Assembly: GCA_025927545.1 (NCBI GenBank)
Contig: JAICLE010000019.1
Span: 1-45,101, forward strand
Length of the DNA: 45,101 nucleotides
Direction of reading: 5' to 3'
Source of the DNA: Gemmatimonadales bacterium
Lineage (GTDB): Bacteria; Gemmatimonadota; Gemmatimonadetes; Gemmatimonadales; GWC2-71-9
In this document: piece by piece, positions 1-7,740 of the stretch
How the letters are laid out: every line of letters starts with the position of its first letter
Numbering within the stretch: the first letter of the stretch is position 1
The notes under the pieces: generated by a model
Databases searched by the model: none
What the model saw: only the letters and a program-made list of their open reading frames with translations
What the model was told of the DNA's origin: nothing
Program-made: the position numbers and the translations under genes

Positions 1-89
1 GAGCAACTCGTGCGGCGGGGGGGGGTGGTTGGGGGCACCTGCGTTGTGTGGCGTGGGTCATCCCCCCCCACCCACCACCCACGACTTCA
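1..89. other. G-run / C-run edge sequence
   Basis: Window edge downstream of the stop of the gene to the right. The + strand has nine G at 17-25 and five at 31-35, then eight C at 62-69 followed by short C tracts. The two halves could pair as an imperfect G/C hairpin, or the G side could form a G-quadruplex, and may end the leftward transcript. No convincing gene was seen. Confidence 0.3.
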
Positions 90-923
90 CTAGGGCGTAA
101 CGGAATTCACCGGATACGACACCGGCAGATCCTGCCCCTCGGCAATCACGTCGGCTTCCACCAGCGGGCAGGTCGGGTGACCCCACCCGCTCGCGCTCTT
201 GCCGTTGGCGTCGATGTCGAACACGATGTTGTCGTACCCGCTCAGCGGATCCACCCCGCCAGGTACGTAATCCAGCCCGAGCCCGTCCCGCGTCTTCCAG
301 GCGATGCTGTGGTCGGCGCAGGACGTGTCGCCGCTCACGCCGATCGCGCCGATGATGGCGCCGGTCGCGTCATACAGCGCCAGCCCGCCGCCGAACACGT
401 TCACCCCGCCGATCCGCTTCCCGAGCATGTAGTCAGCCGTGGTGCCGTAGTCGTTGGCATTGCCACCGTATGCCGCGTCGGTGTTGACCGGGTTGCTCGT
501 CTCCAGACCGAACAGGCTCCCGCCCGGCTGCACCGCGCTGTACAGGTTGGCGGTGGCCAGGGCGAGATTGCTGAGGCTCAGGCTGTTCGCGGTGTTGGCC
601 TTCTGCGCCGAGATGGCGCGGGAGGCGGGCCACTGATCGTCTTCCTTCGTGCCGGTGTACGCGATCGCCCGGACGATGCCGCTCCGGTCCACCACGGTCG
701 CCCACATGTTGAGGCCGAACCCCTTGTTGTCCGTTGCCTGCGCGGCTTTGAGCTGTGCCAGGAGCTGGTCGTGCGTCGGCAAGTTCGCGCTCCCCTCCGG
801 GCCCACGGTACCGGTGATGCCGCCGCTGCTGTCGTCGTCGCTGCAGGCGGTGGCGCCCAGCACCAGCCCGCCGGCGGCAAGCAGCGCAAGCGCCCCCCGT
901 CCTCGGATGAAGTAACGAGTCAT
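90..923 (-). CDS. GlcG/HbpS-family (DUF336) heme-binding-like lipoprotein
   Basis: A 277-residue exported protein. The ATG at 923 is chosen because it gives a typical lipoprotein signal (MTRYFIRGRG, a hydrophobic stretch, then LGATAC with Cys near residue 26) and an acidic D/S-rich linker; the open frame extends 77 codons upstream without protein-like features. The body has the GlcG/HbpS layout: a 'VVDRSGIVRAIAYTG' strand, 'SRAISAQKANTA' helix, 'FGGGLALYD' and near the C-terminus 'GVSGDTSCADHSIAWKTRD', matching the S-G-x-x-C-A-D-H signature. Members of this family bind heme or act as accessory redox sensors; the ligand here is not known. Monocistronic, with a likely promoter about 200 nt upstream (1126-1154). 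Confidence 0.82.
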   Translation of the reverse strand: MTRYFIRGRGALALLAAGGLVLGATACSDDDSSGGITGTVGPEGSANLPTHDQLLAQLKAAQATDNKGFGLNMWATVVDRSGIVRAIAYTGTKEDDQWPASRAISAQKANTANSLSLSNLALATANLYSAVQPGGSLFGLETSNPVNTDAAYGGNANDYGTTADYMLGKRIGGVNVFGGGLALYDATGAIIGAIGVSGDTSCADHSIAWKTRDGLGLDYVPGGVDPLSGYDNIVFDIDANGKSASGWGHPTCPLVEADVIAEGQDLPVSYPVNSVTP

Positions 924-1125
924 TGGAGCATGGCCTTTCAGTCGGGAGAACCGCGCGTGCGGGAGGAACCGCTCCGAGGCCGCCGCGCGCACGCGCGCGT
1001 CGCCCGTCCTGTGGGCCGGGCGGCCTGGTCGTGCGGAGCAGAATCCGCCGGTGAACCGGGCCGTGGCTTGGCGCCCCCGCGCTTCGCGGGATGGCGAGTT
1101 GACATTGATGGAGCGGTGCGGCGGG

Positions 1126-1154
1126 AACATAGGAACCGCACGGCAGGCGGTCAA
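1126..1154 (-). promoter_or_regulatory. sigma70-like promoter for the GlcG-type gene
   Basis: On the minus strand TTGACC (1154-1149), a 17-nt spacer and TATGTT (1131-1126). It would give a leader of about 195 nt before the ATG at 923. The leader holds no obvious ORF; its function is unknown. Confidence 0.45.
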
Positions 1155-1179
1155 GTCTGGGCTGGCACTGCGGGCGCGC

Positions 1180-1524
1180 TCAGCGCGTCGTGAACTCCTC
1201 CGTTCCGCAGTAGTTGAGGAACGCCACCAGCTCCTCCGCTTCCTCTGCCGTGTTCACCATGATGATCGTCTGGCCGCGCTGCGCGAAGGGGATGAAGGTC
1301 AGGCCGCCGCGGCCCGGCTTCTTGAGCGGCCGAGTGCCGACCCGCCACGGCCCGCCTTGCAGGAGATCGGTCCTTGGCCCGCCGGCCAGGACTTCGGACA
1401 CGAATCGGCGCAGCAGCGCGGAGTCACGCCGCTGCCGCCCGCGTGGCTTTCGCTGATGGGTGATGAGGGCGGCAAGCTCCAGCGCCGCACGCTGACAGAA
1501 GGTCTGCGCCGCAAGCTCTTCCAT
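1180..1524 (-). CDS. hypothetical protein, 114 aa
   Basis: A small soluble protein with no family I recognise. The ATG at 1524 is preferred over the longer frame (to 1626) because GGAG lies 6 nt upstream on the minus strand and a TATTTA box (1553-1548) sits 23 nt before it. The N-terminal half is helical ('MEELAAQTFCQRAALELAALI') with a basic R/K-rich stretch at residues 23-34. The C-terminal half has a beta-like 'GGLTFIPFAQRGQTIIMVN' followed by an acidic helix 'TAEEAEELVAFLNYCG'. No signal peptide, so probably cytoplasmic. It stands alone, divergent from the metalloprotease gene. Confidence 0.6.
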   Translation of the reverse strand: MEELAAQTFCQRAALELAALITHQRKPRGRQRRDSALLRRFVSEVLAGGPRTDLLQGGPWRVGTRPLKKPGRGGLTFIPFAQRGQTIIMVNTAEEAEELVAFLNYCGTEEFTTR

Positions 1525-1547
1525 AGTCTTCTCCGGAGGGCTCCTTC

Positions 1548-1553
1548 TAAATA
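1548..1553 (-). promoter_or_regulatory. -10-like box of the 114-aa protein gene
   Basis: TATTTA on the minus strand, 23 nt before the ATG at 1524, with a GGAG Shine-Dalgarno between them. No clear -35. Confidence 0.3.
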
Positions 1554-1674
1554 GATGCTGGGCGCCTGGCGCAATGTGACCGGCGTCACGCGATGTTCGG
1601 GGGAGCTTGCCTTCAGTGCGATGCAATCATACTCCCGGGAAGTGGAACACGCATTGAGCGGCCGGGCCATTATC

Positions 1675-1680
1675 TATCTT
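1675..1680 (+). promoter_or_regulatory. candidate -10 box (TATCTT) upstream of the metalloprotease gene
   Basis: TATCTT on the + strand, with TTGAGC at 1654-1659 as a possible -35 (15-nt spacer). It would give a leader of about 135 nt before the ATG at 1823. The hexamer fits the TAnnTT pattern seen elsewhere in the window. Confidence 0.3.
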
Positions 1681-1822
1681 TCCATCGGGCGCCTCGGCCC
1701 GGGGCTTCGGGGGCGCCGGACTGCAGGGATTGGCACCGTCCGGCCGATTTGTGGACCGGTGCGGGTCGCCGGATGGTTGACGTCCTTCTGCTAGCGTGAG
1801 ACCTCGTCTACTGGATGGTTGC

Positions 1823-3988
1823 ATGAGCGGAATCCGCCGGCTCCTGCCGGTCTGCATGTGGTTGGTTGCCGCCTGCGCTGGCGATCCGAGCGGGCCTACC
1901 ACGGGCAGCCTCGACGTGGCCGTATCGGGGCTCCCCGATGGGACCGCCGCCGCGGTCAGCGTGAGCGGGCCAGGCGGCTATACCCACGACGTGATCGGCT
2001 CGGAAACGCTTGCCGGCCTCACGCCGGGCGCGTATACCGTGACGGCCGCCGTGGTCAGCAGTGGTGGGTACGTTTACCGGCCGGCACAGGACACCCAGTC
2101 GATCACGGTGACGGAAGGCGCGGCCGCGGCCTCCGCACAGGTGGCGTACGGTGCGGCGGGAGCCACGCTGGCCATCTCGGTGGCCGGGCTTCCGCCCGGG
2201 GCTTCCGCGGCCGTCACGGTCACCGGGCCGAACGACTTCTCCCAGCCTGTTGCCGCCACCGCCACCCTGTCCGATCTCCCCGCCGGCGTCTACACCGTGA
2301 CGGCGGAGAGCGTGACGTCCGCCGGGGTCACGTACTCGCCCACGCCCGGTGCGCAGGCGGTAACGCTTCCCGAGGGCGGCAGCGCGCTCGCGCAGGTGAG
2401 CTATGGCGAGGGCGCCGCCGTGGGGCTCAACCTGCGGATCGACGGGATGTACCTCACGCAGAGCGTGCAGACCTACACCGGCACCGTGCCGCTGGTCGAG
2501 GGCCGGGATGGCTTCCTCCGCGTGTTCGTCACCGCCAACCAGGCCAACGCCGCGACGCCCGGGGTGGACGTCCGTTTCTATGACCACGGTGCGTTGGTGA
2601 ATGAGCTCGCCATCGCCGCGCCGGGGGCATCGGTCCCGCTCTCGCCGAACGAGGGACGCCTAGGCGCCTCCTGGAACGTGCCGGTGCCCGGCGCGCTCAT
2701 CCGGCCCAACCTGTCCATCGTGGCCACGGTGGATCCGGCCAACGCCATCGCGGAGGCGGACGAGACCGACAACGCATTCCCCGTCTCAGGCACGCCGCTG
2801 CCTCTGGACGTGCGGACAACGGCGCCGTTCAGCGTGCGGTTCGTCCCCATCGTCGAGAGCGTGAACGGCAGGCGCGGGAACGTCTCCAACGCCAACAAGG
2901 CAAATTTTCTCACCGCGGCCATGAGACTGCACCCGCTGGCGGCGTACGACGCAGACTTACGCGCTCCCTACACCACCTCCCAGCCCGCGCTGCAGCCGGA
3001 CAACGGCAACAACGCGTGGACCCGGGTCCTGAGTGAGCTCGACGCGCTCCGCCTGGCCGACGGCAACTCACGCTACTACTTCGGCGTCGTGGACCCCACG
3101 TACACCAGTGGCATCGCCGGGATCGGATACATCGGCGGCCGGGCCGCCGTGGGCTGGGACCTGCCCGGCGCCGACTGGGTGGCCGCCCACGAGTGGGGGC
3201 ACAACTGGGGGCGCCAGCACGCGCCGTGCGGCAATCCGTCCGATGCCGATCCGAACTATCCCTACCCCGGCGGAGTCATCGGCGTCTATGGGTTCGATGT
3301 CGCGGCGCAGTCGCTCAAGCCGCCTAGCTCCACCGACATCATGGGCTACTGCGGCAACGAGTGGATCAGCGACTACACCTACACCGGGGTGCTCGCGTGG
3401 CGTTCGGCCCGCGCCGATGTGCCCGAAGCGGTCGGTCAGTCCGTGCAGCCCTGCCTGCTCGTGTGGGGTCGCATCGAGGACGGCCAGCCCGTGCTGGAGC
3501 CGGCGTTCCAAGTGGTCACGCGGCCGCTGCTCCCCGGGGGCAGTGGGCCGTACAGCGTCGAGGGCAGCGCGGCCGACGGTTCAACCCTGTTCCACCTGAG
3601 CTTCGCCGCCGAGCGGGTGGCGGACGATCCGCGCGGCGGGGAACACTTTGCCTTCGCGATCCCGCTGCCGCCGGCCCAGGCTGCCCGGCTCGAGGCCCTC
3701 CGCCTGGCTATCCCCGGCCGTCCCATGGTCTCCGTGCGTGCCGCCGCCGGCGCGGTGGCCGGGCCTGCGCTCGACGTGCGCACCACGCGCGTGTCGCCGG
3801 ACCGGGTGGCGCTTCGGTGGGACGCGGCGCGGCATCCGATGGTGATGGTCCGTGACCCGGGCACCGGAGAGATCCTCTCATTCGCGCGGGGCGGCGCCGT
3901 GGAAGTGGCTACCGACGGTGCCGATCTGGATCTTCAGCCCTCCAGCGGCGTCGGCGGCCCATCGTTCCGGGTCGCGGTGCCACGATGA
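1823..3988 (+). CDS. secreted metzincin-like zinc metalloprotease lipoprotein
   Basis: A 721-residue exported protein. The ATG at 1823 gives a lipoprotein signal (MSGIRRLLPVCMWLVAACAG, lipobox VAAC); the frame opens further upstream at a GTG (1796) with no better signal. After the signal come two tandem repeats of roughly 85 residues (about 29-200, each with 'SGLPDG/PPG..AAV.V.GP' and 'L..L..G.YTVTA'), PEGA-like in style. A CARDB-like beta domain with 'NAIAEADETDNAF' follows. The catalytic domain carries HEWGHNWGRQH: H456, E457, H460, H466 match the HExxHxxGxxH zinc site, and 'DIMGYC' (M507) fits the metzincin Met-turn. It probably degrades extracellular protein at the cell surface. Stop overlaps the next start (ATGA at 3985-3988). 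Exact peptidase family not assigned. Confidence 0.82.
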   Translation: MSGIRRLLPVCMWLVAACAGDPSGPTTGSLDVAVSGLPDGTAAAVSVSGPGGYTHDVIGSETLAGLTPGAYTVTAAVVSSGGYVYRPAQDTQSITVTEGAAAASAQVAYGAAGATLAISVAGLPPGASAAVTVTGPNDFSQPVAATATLSDLPAGVYTVTAESVTSAGVTYSPTPGAQAVTLPEGGSALAQVSYGEGAAVGLNLRIDGMYLTQSVQTYTGTVPLVEGRDGFLRVFVTANQANAATPGVDVRFYDHGALVNELAIAAPGASVPLSPNEGRLGASWNVPVPGALIRPNLSIVATVDPANAIAEADETDNAFPVSGTPLPLDVRTTAPFSVRFVPIVESVNGRRGNVSNANKANFLTAAMRLHPLAAYDADLRAPYTTSQPALQPDNGNNAWTRVLSELDALRLADGNSRYYFGVVDPTYTSGIAGIGYIGGRAAVGWDLPGADWVAAHEWGHNWGRQHAPCGNPSDADPNYPYPGGVIGVYGFDVAAQSLKPPSSTDIMGYCGNEWISDYTYTGVLAWRSARADVPEAVGQSVQPCLLVWGRIEDGQPVLEPAFQVVTRPLLPGGSGPYSVEGSAADGSTLFHLSFAAERVADDPRGGEHFAFAIPLPPAQAARLEALRLAIPGRPMVSVRAAAGAVAGPALDVRTTRVSPDRVALRWDAARHPMVMVRDPGTGEILSFARGGAVEVATDGADLDLQPSSGVGGPSFRVAVPR

Positions 3989-4494
3989 GGGAAGCCATCG
4001 CGGCGCTCGGCGCACTGGCCCTCGCAGCCGGCTGCAGCCGGCCATCCGCCGATGTCGAGCCGGGCGCCCCGCGCGCTCGGGTCAGTACATCCGATTCGGC
4101 ACGCATCTCGCTCGAGCGGCGGCCCTGCTTCGGCACGTGCCCGGTGTACACCGTTACCCTGGAAGGGTCCGGAGTGGTGCGATTCGAGGGCGTCCGGTTC
4201 GTCAAGCACACCGGGACGTCCCTCGGCACCGTGCCGCCGGCTCGAGTGGACAGCCTCCTCGCGGAGCTCGAGGCAGCCGGGTATTTCACCTTCGCCGACC
4301 GGTACGCCATGGGCGATCCGAGCTGCCCGCGCTACGTCACCGATCTTCCTACCATCGTCACTCAGGTTCGCATCGGCTCACGGCACAAGCGCGTCGAGCA
4401 CAACCGCGGCTGTGCCGATGCGCCCGAGCGCCTGTCCATGCTCGAGCGCCGCATCGACGAGGTAGCGGGGACGGAACGGTGGGTGGGGAAGTAG
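3985..4494 (+). CDS. DUF6438-domain lipoprotein
   Basis: 169 residues with a lipoprotein signal (LALAAGC, Cys17). The core begins with 'ISLERRPCFGTCPVYTVTL' and continues with a G-S-G strand and 'GVRFVKHTG', which fits the small Cys-containing DUF6438 family; function unknown. Four further Cys beyond the lipid Cys could form two disulfides in the periplasm. Translationally coupled to the metalloprotease by an ATGA overlap, so the two are probably co-expressed; a role as inhibitor or partner of that protease is only a guess. The gene ends 3 nt from the convergent permease gene. Confidence 0.75.
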   Translation: MREAIAALGALALAAGCSRPSADVEPGAPRARVSTSDSARISLERRPCFGTCPVYTVTLEGSGVVRFEGVRFVKHTGTSLGTVPPARVDSLLAELEAAGYFTFADRYAMGDPSCPRYVTDLPTIVTQVRIGSRHKRVEHNRGCADAPERLSMLERRIDEVAGTERWVGK

Positions 4495-4497
4495 GCC

Positions 4498-5343
4498 TCA
4501 GCCCCCCGGCTCCAGCCGGTCCCGCACCGCGTCGCCCAGCAGCGTCGCCGCCACGACTACCAGCACCAGCGCCACGCCGGGTGCCGTGGCCACCCACGGT
4601 GCGTTGACCAGCGTGTCACGTCCCGAGGCGATGAGATTGCCCCACGACGGCGTCGGCGGCTGCACGCCGAGCCCGAGGAACGAGAGCCCCGCCTCGAGCA
4701 GGATCGCGTTGCCCAGCCCGAGCGCCGCGGCGACGATCACCGGCGTGAGGGCGTTCGGCAGGATGTGGTGCAGCAGGATGCGGAGGTCGCGCGCGCCCAG
4801 TCCCGTCGCGCTCTCCACGAACGGCCGCGCGCTCAGCGCCCGCACTTCCGCATGGACCAGCCGCGCGATGGTCATCCACCCCGTGAGCCCCAGCACCACG
4901 ATCGTGAGTCCCGCGCTCGGCTGCCAGAGCGAGGCGAGCAGCAGGAGCAGCACCACACGCGGCAGCGCGAGCGCGAAATCGGTCACGCCCAGCAGCGTCA
5001 CCCCGACCCAGCCGCGCCAGTAGCCCGCTGCCGCGCCCACCGCCATGCCGATGGCGACCGAGAGCACCGTCGCCAGGGCACCCACGCCGAGCGAGACCCG
5101 GGCGCCGTACACCAGCCGCGCCCACACGTCGCGGCCGAACCGATCGGTGCCGAGCAGGTGCAAGCTCCCCTGCAGGTCCCTGGCAAGCGGCGGCAGGAAC
5201 CGGGTGGCCACGATATCGTGCTGCGCGATCGGGTCGCCCGCGAGCAGCGGTGCCAGCAGAGCCGCGAGCACCGCGAGGGCCAGCAGGGCGGCGCCGGCAC
5301 GTGCGCGGCGGTCATCCAGGAGCCTCCGGGCCTCGCCTCTCAT
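4498..5343 (-). CDS. ABC transporter permease, DppC/OppC type
   Basis: 281-residue inner-membrane permease of the peptide/nickel class. An N-terminal TM segment ('GAALLALAVLAALLAPLLAG') is followed by the OppC-type 'HLLGTDRFGRDVWARLVYGARVSL' region (two parts), then four to five TM helices. The cytoplasmic EAA loop is seen in 'GARDLRILLHHILPNALTP', and the C-terminal part has 'LEAGLSFLGLGVQPPTPSWG', a hallmark of this subfamily. Start ATG overlaps the stop of the partner permease by ATGA (5340-5343), so they form one operon. The two ATPases that should energise the pair (OppD/OppF type) are not in the window. Confidence 0.9.
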   Translation of the reverse strand: MRGEARRLLDDRRARAGAALLALAVLAALLAPLLAGDPIAQHDIVATRFLPPLARDLQGSLHLLGTDRFGRDVWARLVYGARVSLGVGALATVLSVAIGMAVGAAAGYWRGWVGVTLLGVTDFALALPRVVLLLLLASLWQPSAGLTIVVLGLTGWMTIARLVHAEVRALSARPFVESATGLGARDLRILLHHILPNALTPVIVAAALGLGNAILLEAGLSFLGLGVQPPTPSWGNLIASGRDTLVNAPWVATAPGVALVLVVVAATLLGDAVRDRLEPGG

Positions 5344-6293
5344 CGGGCGCGCGGATCCACCCAGCTCACCAGCGCTTCCGCCAGCAGGTTCCCCAGCACG
5401 ACGAGCACCGCGCTCACCGCCGTGGCGGCCATGACCACCGGGTAGTCGCGCGCTTGCACCCCCTCCACCAGCACGCGGCCCACGCCGGGCCAGGCGAAGA
5501 TCGCCTCGATGAAGACGGCGCCGGAGAACAGGGCGGGGAGGGAGAGGCCAAGCAGGGTGACCACGGGGATGAGCGCGTTCCGGAGCACGTGGCGGAGCGT
5601 CACCCGCGCCGGGCTCAGGCCCTTCGAGCGTGCCACGGTCACGTACGGCGCGCCCGCCACGTCGAGCATGGCCCCGCGGACGAACCGCGCCGTCCCGCCG
5701 ATGCCCACCAGCGTGAGCGTGGCGAGCGGCAGCGCCAGGTGCCGAAGCCGGTCGGCCGCGCGGGCCGCGGGCGAAAGGAAATCGGCATCGAGTCCCGTAG
5801 CGCCGAACGCCGGCAGCAGGCGAAATCGGTAGGTGAAGACCATCACCAGCATGAGACCGAGCCAGTAACCCGGCAGCGCGAACAGGGTGACGCTGGCGAT
5901 CGAGAGCGCCGTGTCCAGCCGCCCCCCGCGCGCGGCCTGCACCACGCCCACCGCGATCCCGATCAGGTAGCTCAGCACCAGCGAGAGCCCGACCAGCTCC
6001 ACGGTCGCGGGCCACGCCGCGCCGAGCATCGTCCGGACCGGCCGGCCCGTGGCGATGCTGGTGCCCCAATCACCGCGCGCGAAGCGGCCGAGCCAGGCGG
6101 CATACTGCGCGGCGACCGGCCGGTCGAGCCCGAGCGCGTGGCGCTGCGCCTCGAGCTGCTCGGCCGTGGCGGCCGGACCGACCAGCAGCAGGGCGGGGTC
6201 GCCCGGGGCGAGGCGGATGAGCGCGAACATAAGCGTCACGACCCCGAGCACGACGCCCAGGCCGCTGAGCGCGCGGCGAGCCAGCGGAAGCAT
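5340..6293 (-). CDS. ABC transporter permease, DppB/OppB type
   Basis: 317-residue inner-membrane permease, the partner of the downstream OppC-type gene. N-terminal TM segment with 'FALIRLAPGDPALLLVGP', the conserved 'LGLDRPVAAQYAAWLGRFARGDWGTS' region (read in two parts) and 'GARGGRLD' loop; EAA motif in 'TLRHVLRNALIPVVTLLG'; C-terminal 'EAIFAWPGVGRVLVEGVQARDYPVV', typical of DppB. The ATG at 6293 lies only 7 nt after a TATCTT -10 box, which suggests a leaderless or nearly leaderless mRNA. It is divergent from the solute-binding protein gene, sharing a 22-nt region between starts. Substrate probably an oligosaccharide or peptide-like compound, judged from the locus. Confidence 0.9.
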   Translation of the reverse strand: MLPLARRALSGLGVVLGVVTLMFALIRLAPGDPALLLVGPAATAEQLEAQRHALGLDRPVAAQYAAWLGRFARGDWGTSIATGRPVRTMLGAAWPATVELVGLSLVLSYLIGIAVGVVQAARGGRLDTALSIASVTLFALPGYWLGLMLVMVFTYRFRLLPAFGATGLDADFLSPAARAADRLRHLALPLATLTLVGIGGTARFVRGAMLDVAGAPYVTVARSKGLSPARVTLRHVLRNALIPVVTLLGLSLPALFSGAVFIEAIFAWPGVGRVLVEGVQARDYPVVMAATAVSAVLVVLGNLLAEALVSWVDPRAR

Positions 6294-6300
6294 GGGCTGC

Positions 6301-6310
6301 AAGATACCTT
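6301..6310. promoter_or_regulatory. overlapping divergent -10 boxes
   Basis: Minus strand TATCTT (6306-6301) and plus strand TACCTT (6305-6310) share the central TA. The ATG of the OppB-type gene begins 7 nt after the first box and the GTG of the solute-binding protein 5 nt after the second. Both boxes fit the local TAnnTT pattern, so one site appears to fire both ways. Confidence 0.5.
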
Positions 6311-6315
6311 TCGCC

Positions 6316-7740
6316 GTGCCCCGCTGCCTCGTCGCCCTGACGCTCTCGCTCGGCGCCCTCGCCGGCTGCCAACCCCCCGCGGCCCGGCGCGGCCCCAGCG
6401 TCCTCTTCGCCTCCGGCGCCGATCTCCAGAGCATCAATCCGCTCCTCACCCTCCATCCGCTCGCCCGCCAGGTGCAGCGGTACGTCCTGTTCACCACGCT
6501 TGCCCGCTACGATTCGGCGCTGGTACCGCAGCCGTACCTCGCGCGCGAGTGGAGCTGGTCGGCCGACGGCCGTGCGCTCACCTTCCGGCTCGCGCGCGGC
6601 GTGCGCTGGCACGACGGCGTCGCCACCACCGCGCGCGATGTCCGCTGGACGCTCGATGCCGCGCGCGATCCGGTCGTGGGCTACCCCCGGGCGGCCGAGC
6701 TCGCCGGGCTCGAGAGCGTGCAGGCGGTGAACGACTCCACGGTCACGCTCCGTTTCATCGCGCCGCCGGGCCGCGTTCCCGACGTGCTGACCGATCTCGC
6801 CATCCTCCCCGCGCACCTGCTCGATACGGTGCCGCGCGAGCGGCTGCGCCGCGCGGCCTGGAACGAGCAGCCGGTGGGGAATGGTCCCTTCAGGTTCGTC
6901 TCGCACCAGCCCAACCGCCGCTGGGTGTTTGCCGCCAACCCCGACTTTCCCGCCGCGCTCGGCGGCCCCCCGCGGCTCGACCGGCTGATCCTGGTGGTCG
7001 TGGACGAGCCCGCTACCAAGCTGGCCGCGCTCACCGCCGGCGAGCTGGATTTCGCGGGAATCCAGCCGGCGCACGCGAGCTTCGTCGCGCGGGATCCGGC
7101 GCTCGCCATCCTGAGCTATCCGCTGCTCCTCACCTACGGCATCGTGCTCAACACCCGGCGGGCGCCGTTTACCGATCTCGGGACCCGGCGCCGGATCGAC
7201 GCGGCGATCGACCGCCGGGAGATCGTGGATGGCTATCTCTACGGCTACGGAACGCCGGCGCATGGTCCCGTGCCTCCAGGGGTCCCCGGCTATGTTCCGG
7301 TGGCGCCGCGCACGGCACCGGCGGACAGCGCCGGGCCGCCGATCGGGTTCGAGCTCCTGACGGTGGGGAGCGGTGAGGCGCCGCTGGAGCAGATGGTGCA
7401 GGCGCGGCTCCGGGCGGCGGGTATCGACGTCAGGATTCGTCAGCTCGAGCTGTCGGCTTTTCTGGCGCGGGTCTACGGTCCGGCACACGACTTCGATGCC
7501 GCCGTTCTCGGGATCACCGGCGACGCGGGCCTCGCCTATCTCGGTCCGCTCGCGGCGCTCGCCGGTATCGCCGCGCCGCGGGACCCGGCGGCTGCGCAAC
7601 GGATGTTTGCGGACTCGACGCCGGTCGTCTTTCTCTATCACGCACGAGGGCTGCAGGGGATGAACCGGCGGGTACACGGGGTGACGATGGACCTGCGGGG
7701 TGAGCTGCCGACCCTACACGACTGGTGGGTGGCGCGATGA
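6316..7740 (+). CDS. ABC transporter solute-binding lipoprotein, family 5 (peptide/nickel type)
   Basis: 474 residues from the GTG at 6316. This start is preferred over an ATG at 6292 because the latter overlaps the divergent start codon, while the GTG follows a TACCTT box by 5 nt and yields a compact lipoprotein signal (VPRCLVALTLSLGALAGC). The mature chain has the family 5 layout: 'DLQSINPLL', 'YVLFTTLARYDSALVPQPYLAREW', the 'GRALTFRLARGVRWHDG' motif, 'VGNGPFRFV' and 'TYGIVLNTRRAPFTD'. It is slightly shorter than most members (about 500+). It should deliver a substrate to the two divergent permeases. The stop overlaps the kinase start (ATGA, 7737-7740). Confidence 0.88.
   Translation: MPRCLVALTLSLGALAGCQPPAARRGPSVLFASGADLQSINPLLTLHPLARQVQRYVLFTTLARYDSALVPQPYLAREWSWSADGRALTFRLARGVRWHDGVATTARDVRWTLDAARDPVVGYPRAAELAGLESVQAVNDSTVTLRFIAPPGRVPDVLTDLAILPAHLLDTVPRERLRRAAWNEQPVGNGPFRFVSHQPNRRWVFAANPDFPAALGGPPRLDRLILVVVDEPATKLAALTAGELDFAGIQPAHASFVARDPALAILSYPLLLTYGIVLNTRRAPFTDLGTRRRIDAAIDRREIVDGYLYGYGTPAHGPVPPGVPGYVPVAPRTAPADSAGPPIGFELLTVGSGEAPLEQMVQARLRAAGIDVRIRQLELSAFLARVYGPAHDFDAAVLGITGDAGLAYLGPLAALAGIAAPRDPAAAQRMFADSTPVVFLYHARGLQGMNRRVHGVTMDLRGELPTLHDWWVAR

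Noticed and set aside
48-1193. 381-aa open frame on the plus strand at the window start
   Set aside because: Antisense to the GlcG-type gene and full of Arg, Val and His with no motif.
6070-7677. 535-aa open frame on the minus strand opposite the solute-binding protein gene
   Set aside because: High GC gives long antisense frames. Its translation is Arg/Gly/Ala-rich with no motif, while the plus-strand frame has clear family 5 features.
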